DNA from: Actinomycetes bacterium
GTDB lineage: Bacteria; Actinomycetota; Acidimicrobiia; Acidimicrobiales; RAAP-2
DNA length: 37,094 nt
Reading direction: 5' to 3'
NCBI GenBank assembly: GCA_021781335.1
Contig: JAJXXA010000112.1
Span: forward strand, 1-37,094
Position 1 is the stretch's first letter. Every line of letters starts with the position of its first letter. Positions 24,703-32,719 of the stretch are shown here, piece by piece. Both the position numbers and the translations under genes were made by a program. The notes below the pieces were generated by a model, which saw only the letters and a program-made list of their open reading frames with translations, had not been told where the DNA came from and searched no databases.

Positions 24703-25284
24703 CTAGAGTCCGACTTGCTTGATCCAGTCTCGAACATAGATTCCCAATCTCTCTACATCTTCAATTTCCAGAACTCCGCTATGCATGATTACGTTTCTCG
24801 ATCTTTCAATGCCGGCGAATATTGAAGCAGCCCAGTCAATCCTTGTCACATATGGTTCGAAGCACTCCCAGTTGTTTCGCATTATGTCGACTAGGTGACC
24901 AAGTTCGGTGTAACCCAATAGCCCGTCGCTGCGAGTCCCGTGCCAACGATTCTTCTCTTCGTCCTTTCGTCGGCTTTCAGCGAACTTGCGAATCTTCTCT
25001 GAGACGCCTCTTTCCCACCACTCGTCGCCGTGCGCTTCCACAAGGACCTTAAGTACAAACTCTCTTACTCCGTTTTCGAAAGCTGCAATTACTTGATACA
25101 CGATTGCCATGCGGCGAGCAGGTTCCATTAATTCGGGATCGAAGAGATCGACCGACAAGGTCTCGGCGACTTCTTCGAGGTCAACATCAGATGAGTATCT
25201 CGAAGGTCGACCCGCGATGTCTAGCGCCTCATCTGCCAGTTGGCCGCGATAGACGAACTCGTAGAGTTGCCCGATCTGATTCAT
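24703..25284 (-). CDS. Swt1-type HEPN domain protein (predicted RNase)
   Basis: This 193-residue protein has a C-terminal four-helix HEPN domain of the Swt1 type (about 120-190), with the catalytic-type motif RNVIMH (R163, N164, H168; Rx4H) in AGIERSRNVIMHSGVLEIEDVERLGIYVRDW. HEPN proteins with this motif are metal-independent RNases used as toxins and abortive-infection effectors. The N-terminal half is helical and unrecognised. Its ATG overlaps the stop of the DUF5343 gene (TGATG), so the two are made together, probably in fixed ratio. A toxin or effector role in a two-protein defence or toxin-antitoxin module is inferred from the family and island location. Confidence 0.75.
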   Translation of the reverse strand: MNQIGQLYEFVYRGQLADEALDIAGRPSRYSSDVDLEEVAETLSVDLFDPELMEPARRMAIVYQVIAAFENGVREFVLKVLVEAHGDEWWERGVSEKIRKFAESRRKDEEKNRWHGTRSDGLLGYTELGHLVDIMRNNWECFEPYVTRIDWAASIFAGIERSRNVIMHSGVLEIEDVERLGIYVRDWIKQVGL

Positions 25285-25889
25285 CAGGTGAGGTGCTCTC
25301 TAAGGCTTCTGAAAAGCGCGTCGTAGACGGCGGGATCTCTGGACTCAGGTAAATGAAGATTGATGTTGTATACAAGTCCGCGAATCTCCAGCGGCTGCAG
25401 AGTGCTTGAAATCGCAGATTCTTGCCCTTGGCTTTCTGAGACCGATACTGCAGCCTTGGCACTTTCGGTGAAATCACCAAGTTTGGCCAACGCCGCAAAC
25501 GTCGTTGCCATCGCCAAGAGAACTCGATCGGAGAACTGCCCTTCTGACAATGTCTTCATCTTGTTCTTAATCTCTTGAATCGACATGTCGTTAGCGCGTG
25601 TATTGACTCTGAACAAATCGGCGTAAGCGTCTCTCATTGCCTCTGCGAGCACACCCGCAGACTGGGTTTGATCGAGGTACTCGTGATAGCGCTTAAGTGG
25701 AACTCCGGTGTCGTCCAAGAAACGGAGCGCCTTTAGGACATTGATCATTGCCCTATCATTAGCGCTTGGAAATCCGAGTCCTTCCAAGAAACGCTGCGTG
25801 AATCGCTGAGGAGCCTGAGCCATTTGGATGCCCTGGAATATCGCGGACGTATTCTTCGTGCTAGTCAAATATGCCGATGGAAGCGCCAT
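25284..25889 (-). CDS. DUF5343 family protein
   Basis: These 201 residues match DUF5343 closely along their first 150: YLTSTKNTSAIFQGIQMAQAPQRFTQRFLEGLGF, then SANDRAMINVLKALRFLDDTGVPLKRYHEYLDQTQ, VLAEAMRDAYADLFRVN and EIKNKMKTLSEGQFSDRVLLAMATTFAALAKLGDF. The first part resembles a winged-helix-like fold. The tail (about 155-201) is variable. Biochemical function is unknown. It is first in an operon with the HEPN gene and could be its partner: antitoxin, sensor or adaptor. A TAGGAT -10 stands 6 bases before the ATG, so the operon has its own leaderless promoter. Confidence 0.8.
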   Translation of the reverse strand: MALPSAYLTSTKNTSAIFQGIQMAQAPQRFTQRFLEGLGFPSANDRAMINVLKALRFLDDTGVPLKRYHEYLDQTQSAGVLAEAMRDAYADLFRVNTRANDMSIQEIKNKMKTLSEGQFSDRVLLAMATTFAALAKLGDFTESAKAAVSVSESQGQESAISSTLQPLEIRGLVYNINLHLPESRDPAVYDALFRSLREHLT

Positions 25890-25895
25890 TGGCAG

Positions 25896-25901
25896 ATCCT
25901 A
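25896..25901 (-). promoter_or_regulatory. -10 element of DUF5343-HEPN operon (leaderless type)
   Basis: TAGGAT is followed by six bases and the ATG at 25889. No Shine-Dalgarno sequence is present. Confidence 0.55.
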
Positions 25902-25946
25902 CGCCCACGATGTAACACGTAATTTCGGATTCCCGGTGCCAGCTAA

Positions 25947-26160
25947 CGCAATCTCTCTGTCGCTAATCTGAACGGAGCCAACCTTTCGGGCGTTGTCGTG
26001 GCGGCGGTCACGACGAACAAGGCAACGTTCAACTTTTGTGGCAGCAACGGGCCCTGCGTGGGTTGGCAATTGGAGATCAAGCCAATTCCAGTTGATACTG
26101 AGTTTCTTGTTCCGACGGCCGACGTGCACAATCTCCTGCTGGCGAATTCAGGAGTGGCTG
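25947..26160 (+). pseudogene. Possible pentapeptide-repeat-like gene fragment at island boundary
   Basis: The plus-strand frame reads NLSVANLNGANLSGVVV, a short run in the A(N/D)LxG style of pentapeptide repeats, then ATFNFCGSNGPCVGWQLEIKPIPV. It is open from a TAA at 25944 into the core site at 26164. There is no start signal and the run is short, so it may be a gene fragment left by integration or simply chance. Confidence 0.25.
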
Positions 26161-26163
26161 ACT

Positions 26164-26197
26164 CAGGACGTCAATTCCTGACCCCATGCGTGTCATG
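26164..26197 (-). other. attL-like site (degenerate tRNA-Val 3' half)
   Basis: This 34-bp segment aligns without gaps to 34268-34301 inside the tRNA-Val gene, with 27 of 34 positions identical. The last 19 bp differ at only one position (TGACCCC then A/T then TGCGTGTCATG). The two copies are 8104 bp apart and in the same orientation, as expected for the ends of an element integrated into a tRNA 3' half. The outer T-arm part has diverged. Confidence 0.65.
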
Positions 26198-26299
26198 TCC
26201 ATATTCCCTGTTCACCGAGCCTTTTTGTCGTCCAAATCTGCTGCAATTCTACCACTTTGTGTTCGTCAAAGCTTGTCCAAAAACGCAAGGATTCGTCGG

Positions 26300-26321
26300 C
26301 GTTGCTGACGGCGTTGCTGAC
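26300..26321 (+). repeat. Decamer pair (putative integrase arm sites, left end)
   Basis: Two exact copies of CGTTGCTGAC (26300-26309 and 26312-26321) lie 12 bp apart, each followed by GG. They start 103 bp to the right of the attL core. Confidence 0.6.
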
Positions 26322-26442
26322 GGAATTCATTCCAAATATTTTTCTGGCAATGCAAGGGGTCACCCTTGCCGTCCCAACTCGGCGCCTGAAAATTTGCATC
26401 GTGCCTATGCAACTACGCTCTTGCGAGAATTCTTCTCTCGTA

Positions 26443-26464
26443 CGTTGCTGACGGCGTTGCTGAC
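26443..26464 (+). repeat. Second decamer pair, left end
   Basis: Two exact copies of CGTTGCTGAC (26443-26452 and 26455-26464) have the same 12-bp spacing. Between this and the previous pair lies GCAAGGGGTCAC, which matches 12 bases of tRNA-Val but in inverted orientation. Confidence 0.6.
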
Positions 26465-26526
26465 GACCTCGTTCTCCAAATGAGGTCCAATCCAGACGCC
26501 CGACATCAATCATTTCAGAGTGAATG

Positions 26527-27486
26527 TCATTGTTGAACACTCCACGGCATGATGGTCTTTGATACGGAGGAACCCTCGTAGATTCTGTGGCCGTTCGACC
26601 AGTACTTCATCCAGAGTCGCCAGATTAATTGCCACTGGTCGCCTTGGGGGTCTGCAAAGGTAATTGGGAGGCCCAATTCGTTCGCATCCTGCTCGCCCAG
26701 GATTGCACCATGGCTCTTAGGCACGTCAATCAATGGCTCCTTCAGGACAGAACACATGAGCACAACGTCCTCGTCGGAACGATCGGGATTACTTTTCAAC
26801 GCTTCGTGCATTAGATCTTCACTTCGGGCAAGCGCGGACCTTGCCTGCTGGATCATGAGAGCTGTGACATCGGAAAGCAACGCGGAATGGAGGGGGTAGG
26901 TCTCTGGGTTCCGCTGAACCGCTGCCTCAGCGGCATCAAGGGCAGCAAGGATGTCTTTCGCAGAGACCAGATCGGCGCTTCCAGAGACTTGAAGTTGGGG
27001 GTCAATTGGCCCCAAGTCACTTGTCGGACCCATCAATATTTGGTGCGCACCGAGTGCGAGAATTGTTCCGGCACTTTTGGCTTGGTCAGGAATGATGACC
27101 GTAAGTTCACGACATCTAGCCTGTGCCGACCTAACCAATCGAACTGCAGTCTCTCCATCACCACCAGGTGTCGCGAGTAGAAGGTGCAAGTCCTGATCTA
27201 TTTGAGCATCGAAGATAAGTTCCTCAAAAACATTCATGGAGTAAGGAAGTATGAAGTCATAAAGAACGATCAACCGACAATTGAACGCGCCTTCATAGGC
27301 CCGAATGATCGACTGGCGATCATATCGGAGAGAGTTCTCCGCGTGAAAAAGCGGAGATTGCGTTGGGTGTACTAATTCACTTCCTGCTGCAGCGACCAAT
27401 TCATCGGAAAGACCGGTGACTTCCCCTGCCTCAGCGATTTTGCGGTCTCCCGGGCTTCCTTCGCTCGGTCCGCCTTCTCCTGCCAT
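26527..27486 (-). CDS. SDH/SppA-like serine protease of the ClpP/crotonase fold
   Basis: This 319-residue protein matches the serine-dehydrogenase-proteinase (SDH) family: LHLLLATPGGDGETA with the oxyanion glycines (about 107-112), IIPDQAKSAGTILALGAHQILMGPTSDLGPIDPQ with nucleophile Ser138 and the conserved SxLGPIDPQ, and long C-terminal helices. No signal peptide or membrane segment is apparent, unlike SppA, so it should act in the cytoplasm or at a membrane partner. AAAGGA about 7 bases upstream supports the ATG. It sits in a defence island, and relatives occur in such places. What it cleaves is unknown. Confidence 0.8.
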   Translation of the reverse strand: MAGEGGPSEGSPGDRKIAEAGEVTGLSDELVAAAGSELVHPTQSPLFHAENSLRYDRQSIIRAYEGAFNCRLIVLYDFILPYSMNVFEELIFDAQIDQDLHLLLATPGGDGETAVRLVRSAQARCRELTVIIPDQAKSAGTILALGAHQILMGPTSDLGPIDPQLQVSGSADLVSAKDILAALDAAEAAVQRNPETYPLHSALLSDVTALMIQQARSALARSEDLMHEALKSNPDRSDEDVVLMCSVLKEPLIDVPKSHGAILGEQDANELGLPITFADPQGDQWQLIWRLWMKYWSNGHRIYEGSSVSKTIMPWSVQQ

Positions 27487-27774
27487 GATTGTCCTTTGTC
27501 CGGAGCAGTCAGAATGTTCGTTACCTCAATAGTCATATTGGCCTCCACGCGATAAGGTCAATCTCCGTCTTTGCTGAGTGTACTGCGACAGAACTTCATT
27601 CTTACTCAACCCTCTTTACCATTGCCCATGTGAAGGCAGTATCTGGGCCTTTGACTAGGAACTTTCCACAACGGGGCCGACATCCGCAGGTTCTGGGATG
27701 TGTTCAACGTATCAGGTTGAGGATGAAGGGCAACCCATCAATGGTTGGGCGACCGATTTTGAATTTCCTGGAAA

Positions 27775-27987
27775 ATGAGCGCAATCGGACCTAGCCTTGC
27801 GTATACGGACATAGAAAAGAGTCATTCAGTGAAAGTAAACCTGGCACCACAACGGAACGGTCAATTTTCACCTGGTGGTCTCCCGCGAACTTTCTATGCG
27901 CCTCACCTCACAAACGAAGAACTCGTGGCCGCAATTTGCCTTCAGTTTGTATCTGATTCGGCAAATGAGGAGTGCCATACCGCTTGA
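27775..27987 (+). CDS. Small protein of unknown function, coupled to next gene
   Basis: The frame encodes 70 residues from ATG 27775, or 52 from GTG 27829, which has AAAGAG about 7 bases before it. The C-terminal part (FYAPHLTNEELVAAICLQFVSDSANEECHTA) looks like a short helical protein. Its TGA overlaps the TTG proposed as start for the next gene (TTGA), which is the main argument that it is real. Not recognised. Confidence 0.45.
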   Translation: MSAIGPSLAYTDIEKSHSVKVNLAPQRNGQFSPGGLPRTFYAPHLTNEELVAAICLQFVSDSANEECHTA

Positions 27988-28820
27988 AACGCGCCTCGCT
28001 CGATGATGTTGAGGTCAAAATTGAATTCGCGACCCAACAATTACATGCTCTCGATGTCGAATTTGATGATCGTCGTGAAAGCGGCCAATATCGGTACTCA
28101 GTAGAAATTTGTCGCGGCGGGCTTGACCACGTTTATAGGGCAGTAGACCCGCCACCTGTCGGAAGATATTGGGGCGCCCAGATTGGGGCGGTGGCGCACG
28201 CTCTTCGAAGTTCTCTCGAACACTTGGCGTGGCAACTGGTAATCGCAAATGAAGGCAGCCCCAACAATGCGACTCATTTTCCAATTTACAGACGTAGGCC
28301 CAACAATGGGGGAACCGTTGGTGTGATGGGAGGTGTTGCGTCGGCAGCCTTGGCGATCATTGAAGTTGCGCAGCCATACAACGGAACAGCCGACGGGAAG
28401 AAACTTGGCGCGATTCACGATCTTGACGTCTTCGACAAACATCGTGAGCTGGTAGTAGCTGCCGCGTGTGTTGAACTCGCATCGACTCACGGCCCAGCAC
28501 CTCTTCCACAGAGCTCAATTACCTTTACGCGTCGGTCATTGGACAAAGGCGCAATCGTTGCCATCGTCAAGTATGCCGAGCCTCAGCCAGAAGCAGATCC
28601 CAATCTGACTTTCATCCCTTATATGACGTTTGGTGTCGGGTCACCATTTCGAGGTGAGATTGTCTCGGCGTTCATGTGGGATTTGCTCGCATTTGTCCAA
28701 AACGACTTTGTGCCACGTTTTCATCTATGGGTACCACCACCACTCCGTCAGGCGAACCTGCCCTCACTGATCCGTTCAAGAGTTGTTGCTGCGAACATGG
28801 TCTCAACCAACGAAGACTGA
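27984..28820 (+). CDS. Hypothetical protein with HEPN-like LRSSLEHLAW helix
   Basis: About 278 residues contain VAHALRSSLEHLAWQLVIANEG followed by NNATHFPIY, a pattern shared by a widespread uncharacterised actinobacterial family (LRSALDHLAxAL...FPI) that probably has a HEPN-like or similar helical core. The rest mixes beta strands (SSITFTRRSLDKGAIVAIV) and a proline-rich tail. No Rx4-6H catalytic motif is evident. The TTG at 27984 overlaps the stop of the upstream small ORF, and GTG 27972 is an alternative. It is transcribed opposite to the other cargo genes. The role is unknown. Confidence 0.6.
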   Translation: MKRASLDDVEVKIEFATQQLHALDVEFDDRRESGQYRYSVEICRGGLDHVYRAVDPPPVGRYWGAQIGAVAHALRSSLEHLAWQLVIANEGSPNNATHFPIYRRRPNNGGTVGVMGGVASAALAIIEVAQPYNGTADGKKLGAIHDLDVFDKHRELVVAAACVELASTHGPAPLPQSSITFTRRSLDKGAIVAIVKYAEPQPEADPNLTFIPYMTFGVGSPFRGEIVSAFMWDLLAFVQNDFVPRFHLWVPPPLRQANLPSLIRSRVVAANMVSTNED

Positions 28821-29073
28821 GGTAATTATGACCAAGTACTTGTACTGCCGATTGTGACTCTGGATGCTTTGCGTGTTAGCCGTGACGGCGTCATCCTGAT
28901 TAGGTCCAATAAAAGTCAAATCGGGGTTGACCCAATTACTGCCACGGGTTCCCACCTGAAATGATCCGGCACTATCAACTTTCTTCGGAAAATTGAGACT
29001 TGCCCGCAGGTCAAAAGGGGATATTCGCTCAAAGAACCCACTTGGGGATTCGTCGGGAATTTACCTTCCATCG
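28821..29073. other. Non-coding gap between convergent genes
   Basis: About 250 bp lie between the ends of the hypothetical gene and herA. I see no gene and no clear terminator hairpin with a T-run. Confidence 0.35.
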
Positions 29074-31143
29074 TCAGTCCGTTCGCTCTTCAACAATCGA
29101 ACGGGTCTCCCCATTGTCACCAATCCAAGTGGCCACAATGTCCGGCCAACTCGCGCTCTTTGGTGCTTCTCCAATCCAGTTAGAAAAGAAACTTGGGTCT
29201 TCAGACATTGGTCGGTATACACGGTCGAGATCCTCAACTTGAACGATCGTAGGTAGATCTACTGCCCAACCCATGAGTAAAGCACTTCTCGAGGGAAGGA
29301 CCGGAAGATCTGCAAGAAGACCCCCAAGAGAATCTGGGACCATCCTTCTTATCAATAGCTGATCCTGGTCATTGACAATGCGATGTACGAGAAATGTATT
29401 GCATTGCGAGAGTACGGTCTCAGACAACTCGGAAGGTCGCTGAGAAGTCACAACGAGAGAGAGTCCAAATTTTCTTCCTTCACGAGCAATGCGCTCAAAC
29501 ATTTCACGGCACAGATCGCTTGGTGTGAGCATTCCGTCATCACTTCGCCCGCCGCTTCTTCTATTTAGGAACGTGTGCGCTTCTTCGGCAACCAGAACGG
29601 TTGGAATAGTTGTTCCAGTCTCTTTCCGGTACCGTTCGAGCGCTTCAAGAACAACTCGACCAAGGACCGCAACAACGATGTGAAGCACCGGCAACGGAAC
29701 CAGCGACAGGTCAATGATCGACACAGCGGAGCCTGTAGTTTCGCCAAGTAAAGTATCCAACCATCCCGCAAGGTCGGAGTCGATGGCGGCGTCTCCGGCG
29801 ACGGACTGAATTCGGTGATCGTGAAGAAGCGTCCGAAGTCTGAACACGAGCGGTGCGACCCACGCTTGGCTCCCGTTGTTTGAATCCTCAAGTGCAAGGA
29901 GTTCTATTAGGTCCGCTAACTCCTCAACTCGAAATGGAATCGGATCGTCTTCGTGAATTGCACTCTCGGGACTCGCGGAGCCACATTCATCCAAGACTTC
30001 TCTGGTGATGCCCTCAAGCAGTTTCCAAGTCTCTAATGGAATCAATCCCCAATAGCCACGGGAGAAGTGACTCGATCGTGAATTGGCGCATTCGGTCGAA
30101 ATGCGCCCCAAGAGCACGTCCAGGTTTGAGCCAGACTCATCTCTCAAGAAACGTGCGGCGTTGCCAAGCGCGTCTAGCACTGTTCCTGAGTCTTGCTTTC
30201 CTCCAAAATCGACAGGGTTCATCCCGACAGATCTAAGCCTCAATTGTGTATGGAAGTATCCGATCTTTCCAGCGATGATCCTGTGACGTGGGTCTGCAAT
30301 CCCACTCCGTGATCGAACTTGTTGCAAAGCCTTTCGCAGAAATGGAGCCTGGGCACCGGGGCTCGCACCCGTGAAGGCAATCCACTCCGTAGAATTCCAT
30401 ATCCATCCCGGTACACGAAAAGATTCAAGTCCGGCGGTCGACCCTTCAACAGCGAACTTCCGTGGTGTCACGCAAAGGTCATTAAACGATTGAGAATACT
30501 CACCATTGGTGTCGAGAATTATGAAGCGAACCCGCGGATTCGTTACACCAGACTCCCCAGCTTTAGATATTGCCTTTCGAATGAGCAATGTTGCAGAACA
30601 CGACTTCCCACTTCCAGTGTTTCCCAAAATTGCAAGATGTCTTCCGAACATGCGGTCGATTTCGACCGTAACGTCCGCACCACCGGTCAGTGACGAAGTT
30701 CCAATGACTATCGACGAATCTGTGTGGAGAGTGTGAGCTAGTGCCTTAACTTGCTGAATTGTCGGCAAGAGTACCGGATCACCAACTGTAGGAAAGAGCA
30801 GTACGCCGCGAGCTACTACAAGCAGTCCCGCAGTGTTTGCACCAACCGTGCCAAGAGGTACCACACGCATGCGGCGTTCAGATGCAGGAAGTTCTATTAG
30901 CCCACGACTCTCGACTTTAGAATTGTTTGAAGTTGGCATTACGCCAATCCAAGTGATCAGTCCGATTACATCTCCTGTTTCTGAAGGAACAATTACGAGT
31001 CCGTTAATTCGAGGAAATCGAATTAGTTCTCGTGCATTCAGAGCGGTGCCATGGGGAGCATCAGAATCGAGTTTGACTTCAAGAACTTCGGCACTCACCG
31101 ACTGAACCGTACCTATTACGAGTCCGGCTCGAAATTCAGACAC
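29074..31143 (-). CDS. herA: HerA-family ATPase/translocase of a Sir2-HerA system
   Basis: These 689 residues comprise an N-terminal HAS-barrel (FRAGLVIGTVQSVSAEVLEVKL, about 1-130) and a FtsK/HerA-type ATPase core with Walker A AILGNTGSGKS (about 171-181), LDTNGEYS, Walker B TVLVAEEAHTF (about 515-525), sensor TSQRPSELS and an arginine-rich end segment (HRIVNDQDQLLIRRM). HerA forms hexameric DNA translocases. In Sir2-HerA systems it assembles with the SIR2 NADase into a large complex that acts against phage. The GTG at 31143 overlaps the SIR2 stop by 8 bases (31136-31143). Upstream in-frame codons would merely extend through the SIR2 gene. Confidence 0.88.
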   Translation of the reverse strand: MSEFRAGLVIGTVQSVSAEVLEVKLDSDAPHGTALNARELIRFPRINGLVIVPSETGDVIGLITWIGVMPTSNNSKVESRGLIELPASERRMRVVPLGTVGANTAGLLVVARGVLLFPTVGDPVLLPTIQQVKALAHTLHTDSSIVIGTSSLTGGADVTVEIDRMFGRHLAILGNTGSGKSCSATLLIRKAISKAGESGVTNPRVRFIILDTNGEYSQSFNDLCVTPRKFAVEGSTAGLESFRVPGWIWNSTEWIAFTGASPGAQAPFLRKALQQVRSRSGIADPRHRIIAGKIGYFHTQLRLRSVGMNPVDFGGKQDSGTVLDALGNAARFLRDESGSNLDVLLGRISTECANSRSSHFSRGYWGLIPLETWKLLEGITREVLDECGSASPESAIHEDDPIPFRVEELADLIELLALEDSNNGSQAWVAPLVFRLRTLLHDHRIQSVAGDAAIDSDLAGWLDTLLGETTGSAVSIIDLSLVPLPVLHIVVAVLGRVVLEALERYRKETGTTIPTVLVAEEAHTFLNRRSGGRSDDGMLTPSDLCREMFERIAREGRKFGLSLVVTSQRPSELSETVLSQCNTFLVHRIVNDQDQLLIRRMVPDSLGGLLADLPVLPSRSALLMGWAVDLPTIVQVEDLDRVYRPMSEDPSFFSNWIGEAPKSASWPDIVATWIGDNGETRSIVEERTD

Positions 31144-32422
31144 TGTGGTCAAAGTCGACCTCTGCTTCCATCGGTGAAGCCATTCCGCCAGGGGTTGCTC
31201 GGTTCCGTAGCAGAGATGCCCGTCGCCAGGTGATGTCATCAATCGCAGGCTTTGGAAGGTAATTGTCGACGAGAGTCTGCAGATCAGCAAAATGTGAGCC
31301 GATCAGAAAGCTAATTTGTGATGAATTCGCATTCGATTGTAAGAATCTCTCTATCTTTCCTCCTGCATCGTCGTAGCTCACAATCAGAAGATGTGTTGAG
31401 GGGATAGTCAGCATGTCGGCCAGTATTCGGTTGATGTGGTCATCTCCAAATCCGTATCCATATGTAACAACAACGCTGTTTGGTCGACAAGCAGATGCCG
31501 AGAAATCTCGGAACAACTCAGCATACGGATAATAGGAGGTCTCCTGATCCTTAGAAGCGTTCGGGTAGATCAACACACTTTCGGAGTTGGGCTTAACGTG
31601 GGATCCGAATTCAATTGGAACTCGTACGATTCCCACATCTTCAAATTTCCAGTCAACGGAGCCGTGCAGCTTCGTAACCCGTATCACACCTTCAAGAAAT
31701 CGCGGTTCACCGTGAACGCCTGGAGGGTTGTAGTGAAGATCTATGTCCATTCGAGAAGCACGGAAGCGAGGACTAAGGGTGCCCACAAATCGATCAATGA
31801 TTCTGATCCCTGAGACTTCGCAGGTGAACTCGATCACTCTGTCGTAGTTAGTGGTGAACACGTGTAAGCGGTCACGATTCGGTGTTCGACTTGCGAAGGT
31901 AAGTAGAAGCGATACGAGATATCCCACTGGGGTTAGACCAGATTTGGAATCTATTTCTGGCGATTCACCTCCTCGTATCGCACTTTCCGCTGCAAGTATT
32001 GACGAAATCAAATGTGATAGAGCACTCTGAATCGCTTCAGCGACGAGACTGGCGCGGTCATCGCCTGCAATCCGCAGGCCTGCCTCGAGTGCAATTGCAA
32101 CCCTCAAGTAATCCTCAATGTTTGGGGAGCCTCTCCCTAGTTTCTCGGCGCTCTCAATCACCTCAGCGTTAAACCGCGTGTTGAGAGTTTCATCGGAAAT
32201 CGTCAGCTCACTTGCCATCGAAGGGGCTTTACCGCCCGCGAGGAATGTAGCAGCTGTTGTGAGTCCGTTTCCAACCAGAAGCGAGAGATGCTCCGATTGA
32301 AGTATGGCGGACAGCCAGGGTTCGAGCTTCAGCGGAATACTATCGCTGCGCTCGGGTGGCTCATCAGACTCATATCGGAAATCACCAACACGACATGAAT
32401 GGCTCATTAATTGATTTGACAT
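31136..32422 (-). CDS. SIR2-domain NADase of a Sir2-HerA antiphage system
   Basis: This 428-residue protein carries the SIR2 fold: LSLLVGNGLT (47-55; the NAD-binding glycine motif, usually GAGxS), VFTTNYDRVIE (188-198), the catalytic histidine in TKLHGSVDW (H253), and VVVTYGYGFGDDHINRIL (318-333). Bacterial proteins of this type deplete NAD+ when triggered by phage. It is coupled to HerA by an 8-base overlap, the gene order seen in known Sir2-HerA systems. GNG instead of GAG in the first motif is a modest deviation. The ATG at 32422 has no Shine-Dalgarno sequence and no clear TANNNT -10 at leaderless spacing, and ATG 32407 is possible. Confidence 0.85.
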   Translation of the reverse strand: MSNQLMSHSCRVGDFRYESDEPPERSDSIPLKLEPWLSAILQSEHLSLLVGNGLTTAATFLAGGKAPSMASELTISDETLNTRFNAEVIESAEKLGRGSPNIEDYLRVAIALEAGLRIAGDDRASLVAEAIQSALSHLISSILAAESAIRGGESPEIDSKSGLTPVGYLVSLLLTFASRTPNRDRLHVFTTNYDRVIEFTCEVSGIRIIDRFVGTLSPRFRASRMDIDLHYNPPGVHGEPRFLEGVIRVTKLHGSVDWKFEDVGIVRVPIEFGSHVKPNSESVLIYPNASKDQETSYYPYAELFRDFSASACRPNSVVVTYGYGFGDDHINRILADMLTIPSTHLLIVSYDDAGGKIERFLQSNANSSQISFLIGSHFADLQTLVDNYLPKPAIDDITWRRASLLRNRATPGGMASPMEAEVDFDHSV

Positions 32423-32719
32423 AATGCCCGTAATGATTGCACGTCTTCGGCGACAAAGCGCCTCTTGTTTGACGCATAGTTGAGTTCATCACGCCTTGTC
32501 TTTCAATCTCCTTGTCATCAAAATCTCAAGGGCCCGAGGACGACGGGCGCGAAGCGCCAAGTCGGCCGATCGGGCTCACTGGCTGATAATCACAATCGGG
32601 GAAATATATAGGGTTTCGAAAATACTTGGTTCGCTCGACCAAATTGTTGTGCGAAAAGTGCCCGGAAAAGTGGCGTGTCTTATAGAGGGCGAAACTATCG
32701 CTCCTCTGTAAGGGGCACC
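32423..32719. other. Divergent promoter region
   Basis: About 300 bp lie between SIR2 and the excisionase-like gene. They contain small inverted repeats (GGCGCGAAGCGCC near 32547, TTGGT/ACCAA near 32623-32639) but no gene. Confidence 0.35.

Larger units (their letters stand above)
24245..26197. mobile_element. Integrase-less island unit (CIME-like) carrying DUF5343-HEPN
   Basis: This unit lies between a possible decayed core site near 24245-24254 (GTGACCTCTT against GTGACCCCTT in the tRNA) and the better core at 26164-26197. Its left end carries two decamer-repeat pairs (24373-24394 and 24601-24622), as at the left end of the neighbouring island. It encodes only the DUF5343 and HEPN genes and no recombinase, so mobility would need an integrase in trans. 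The right boundary is fairly supported and the left boundary weakly. Confidence 0.45.

Noticed and set aside
25998..26483. 161-codon plus-strand ORF across the island boundary
   Set aside because: It reads straight through the att-like core and both decamer pairs, so most of it cannot be a real protein. Only its first part may be a gene fragment.
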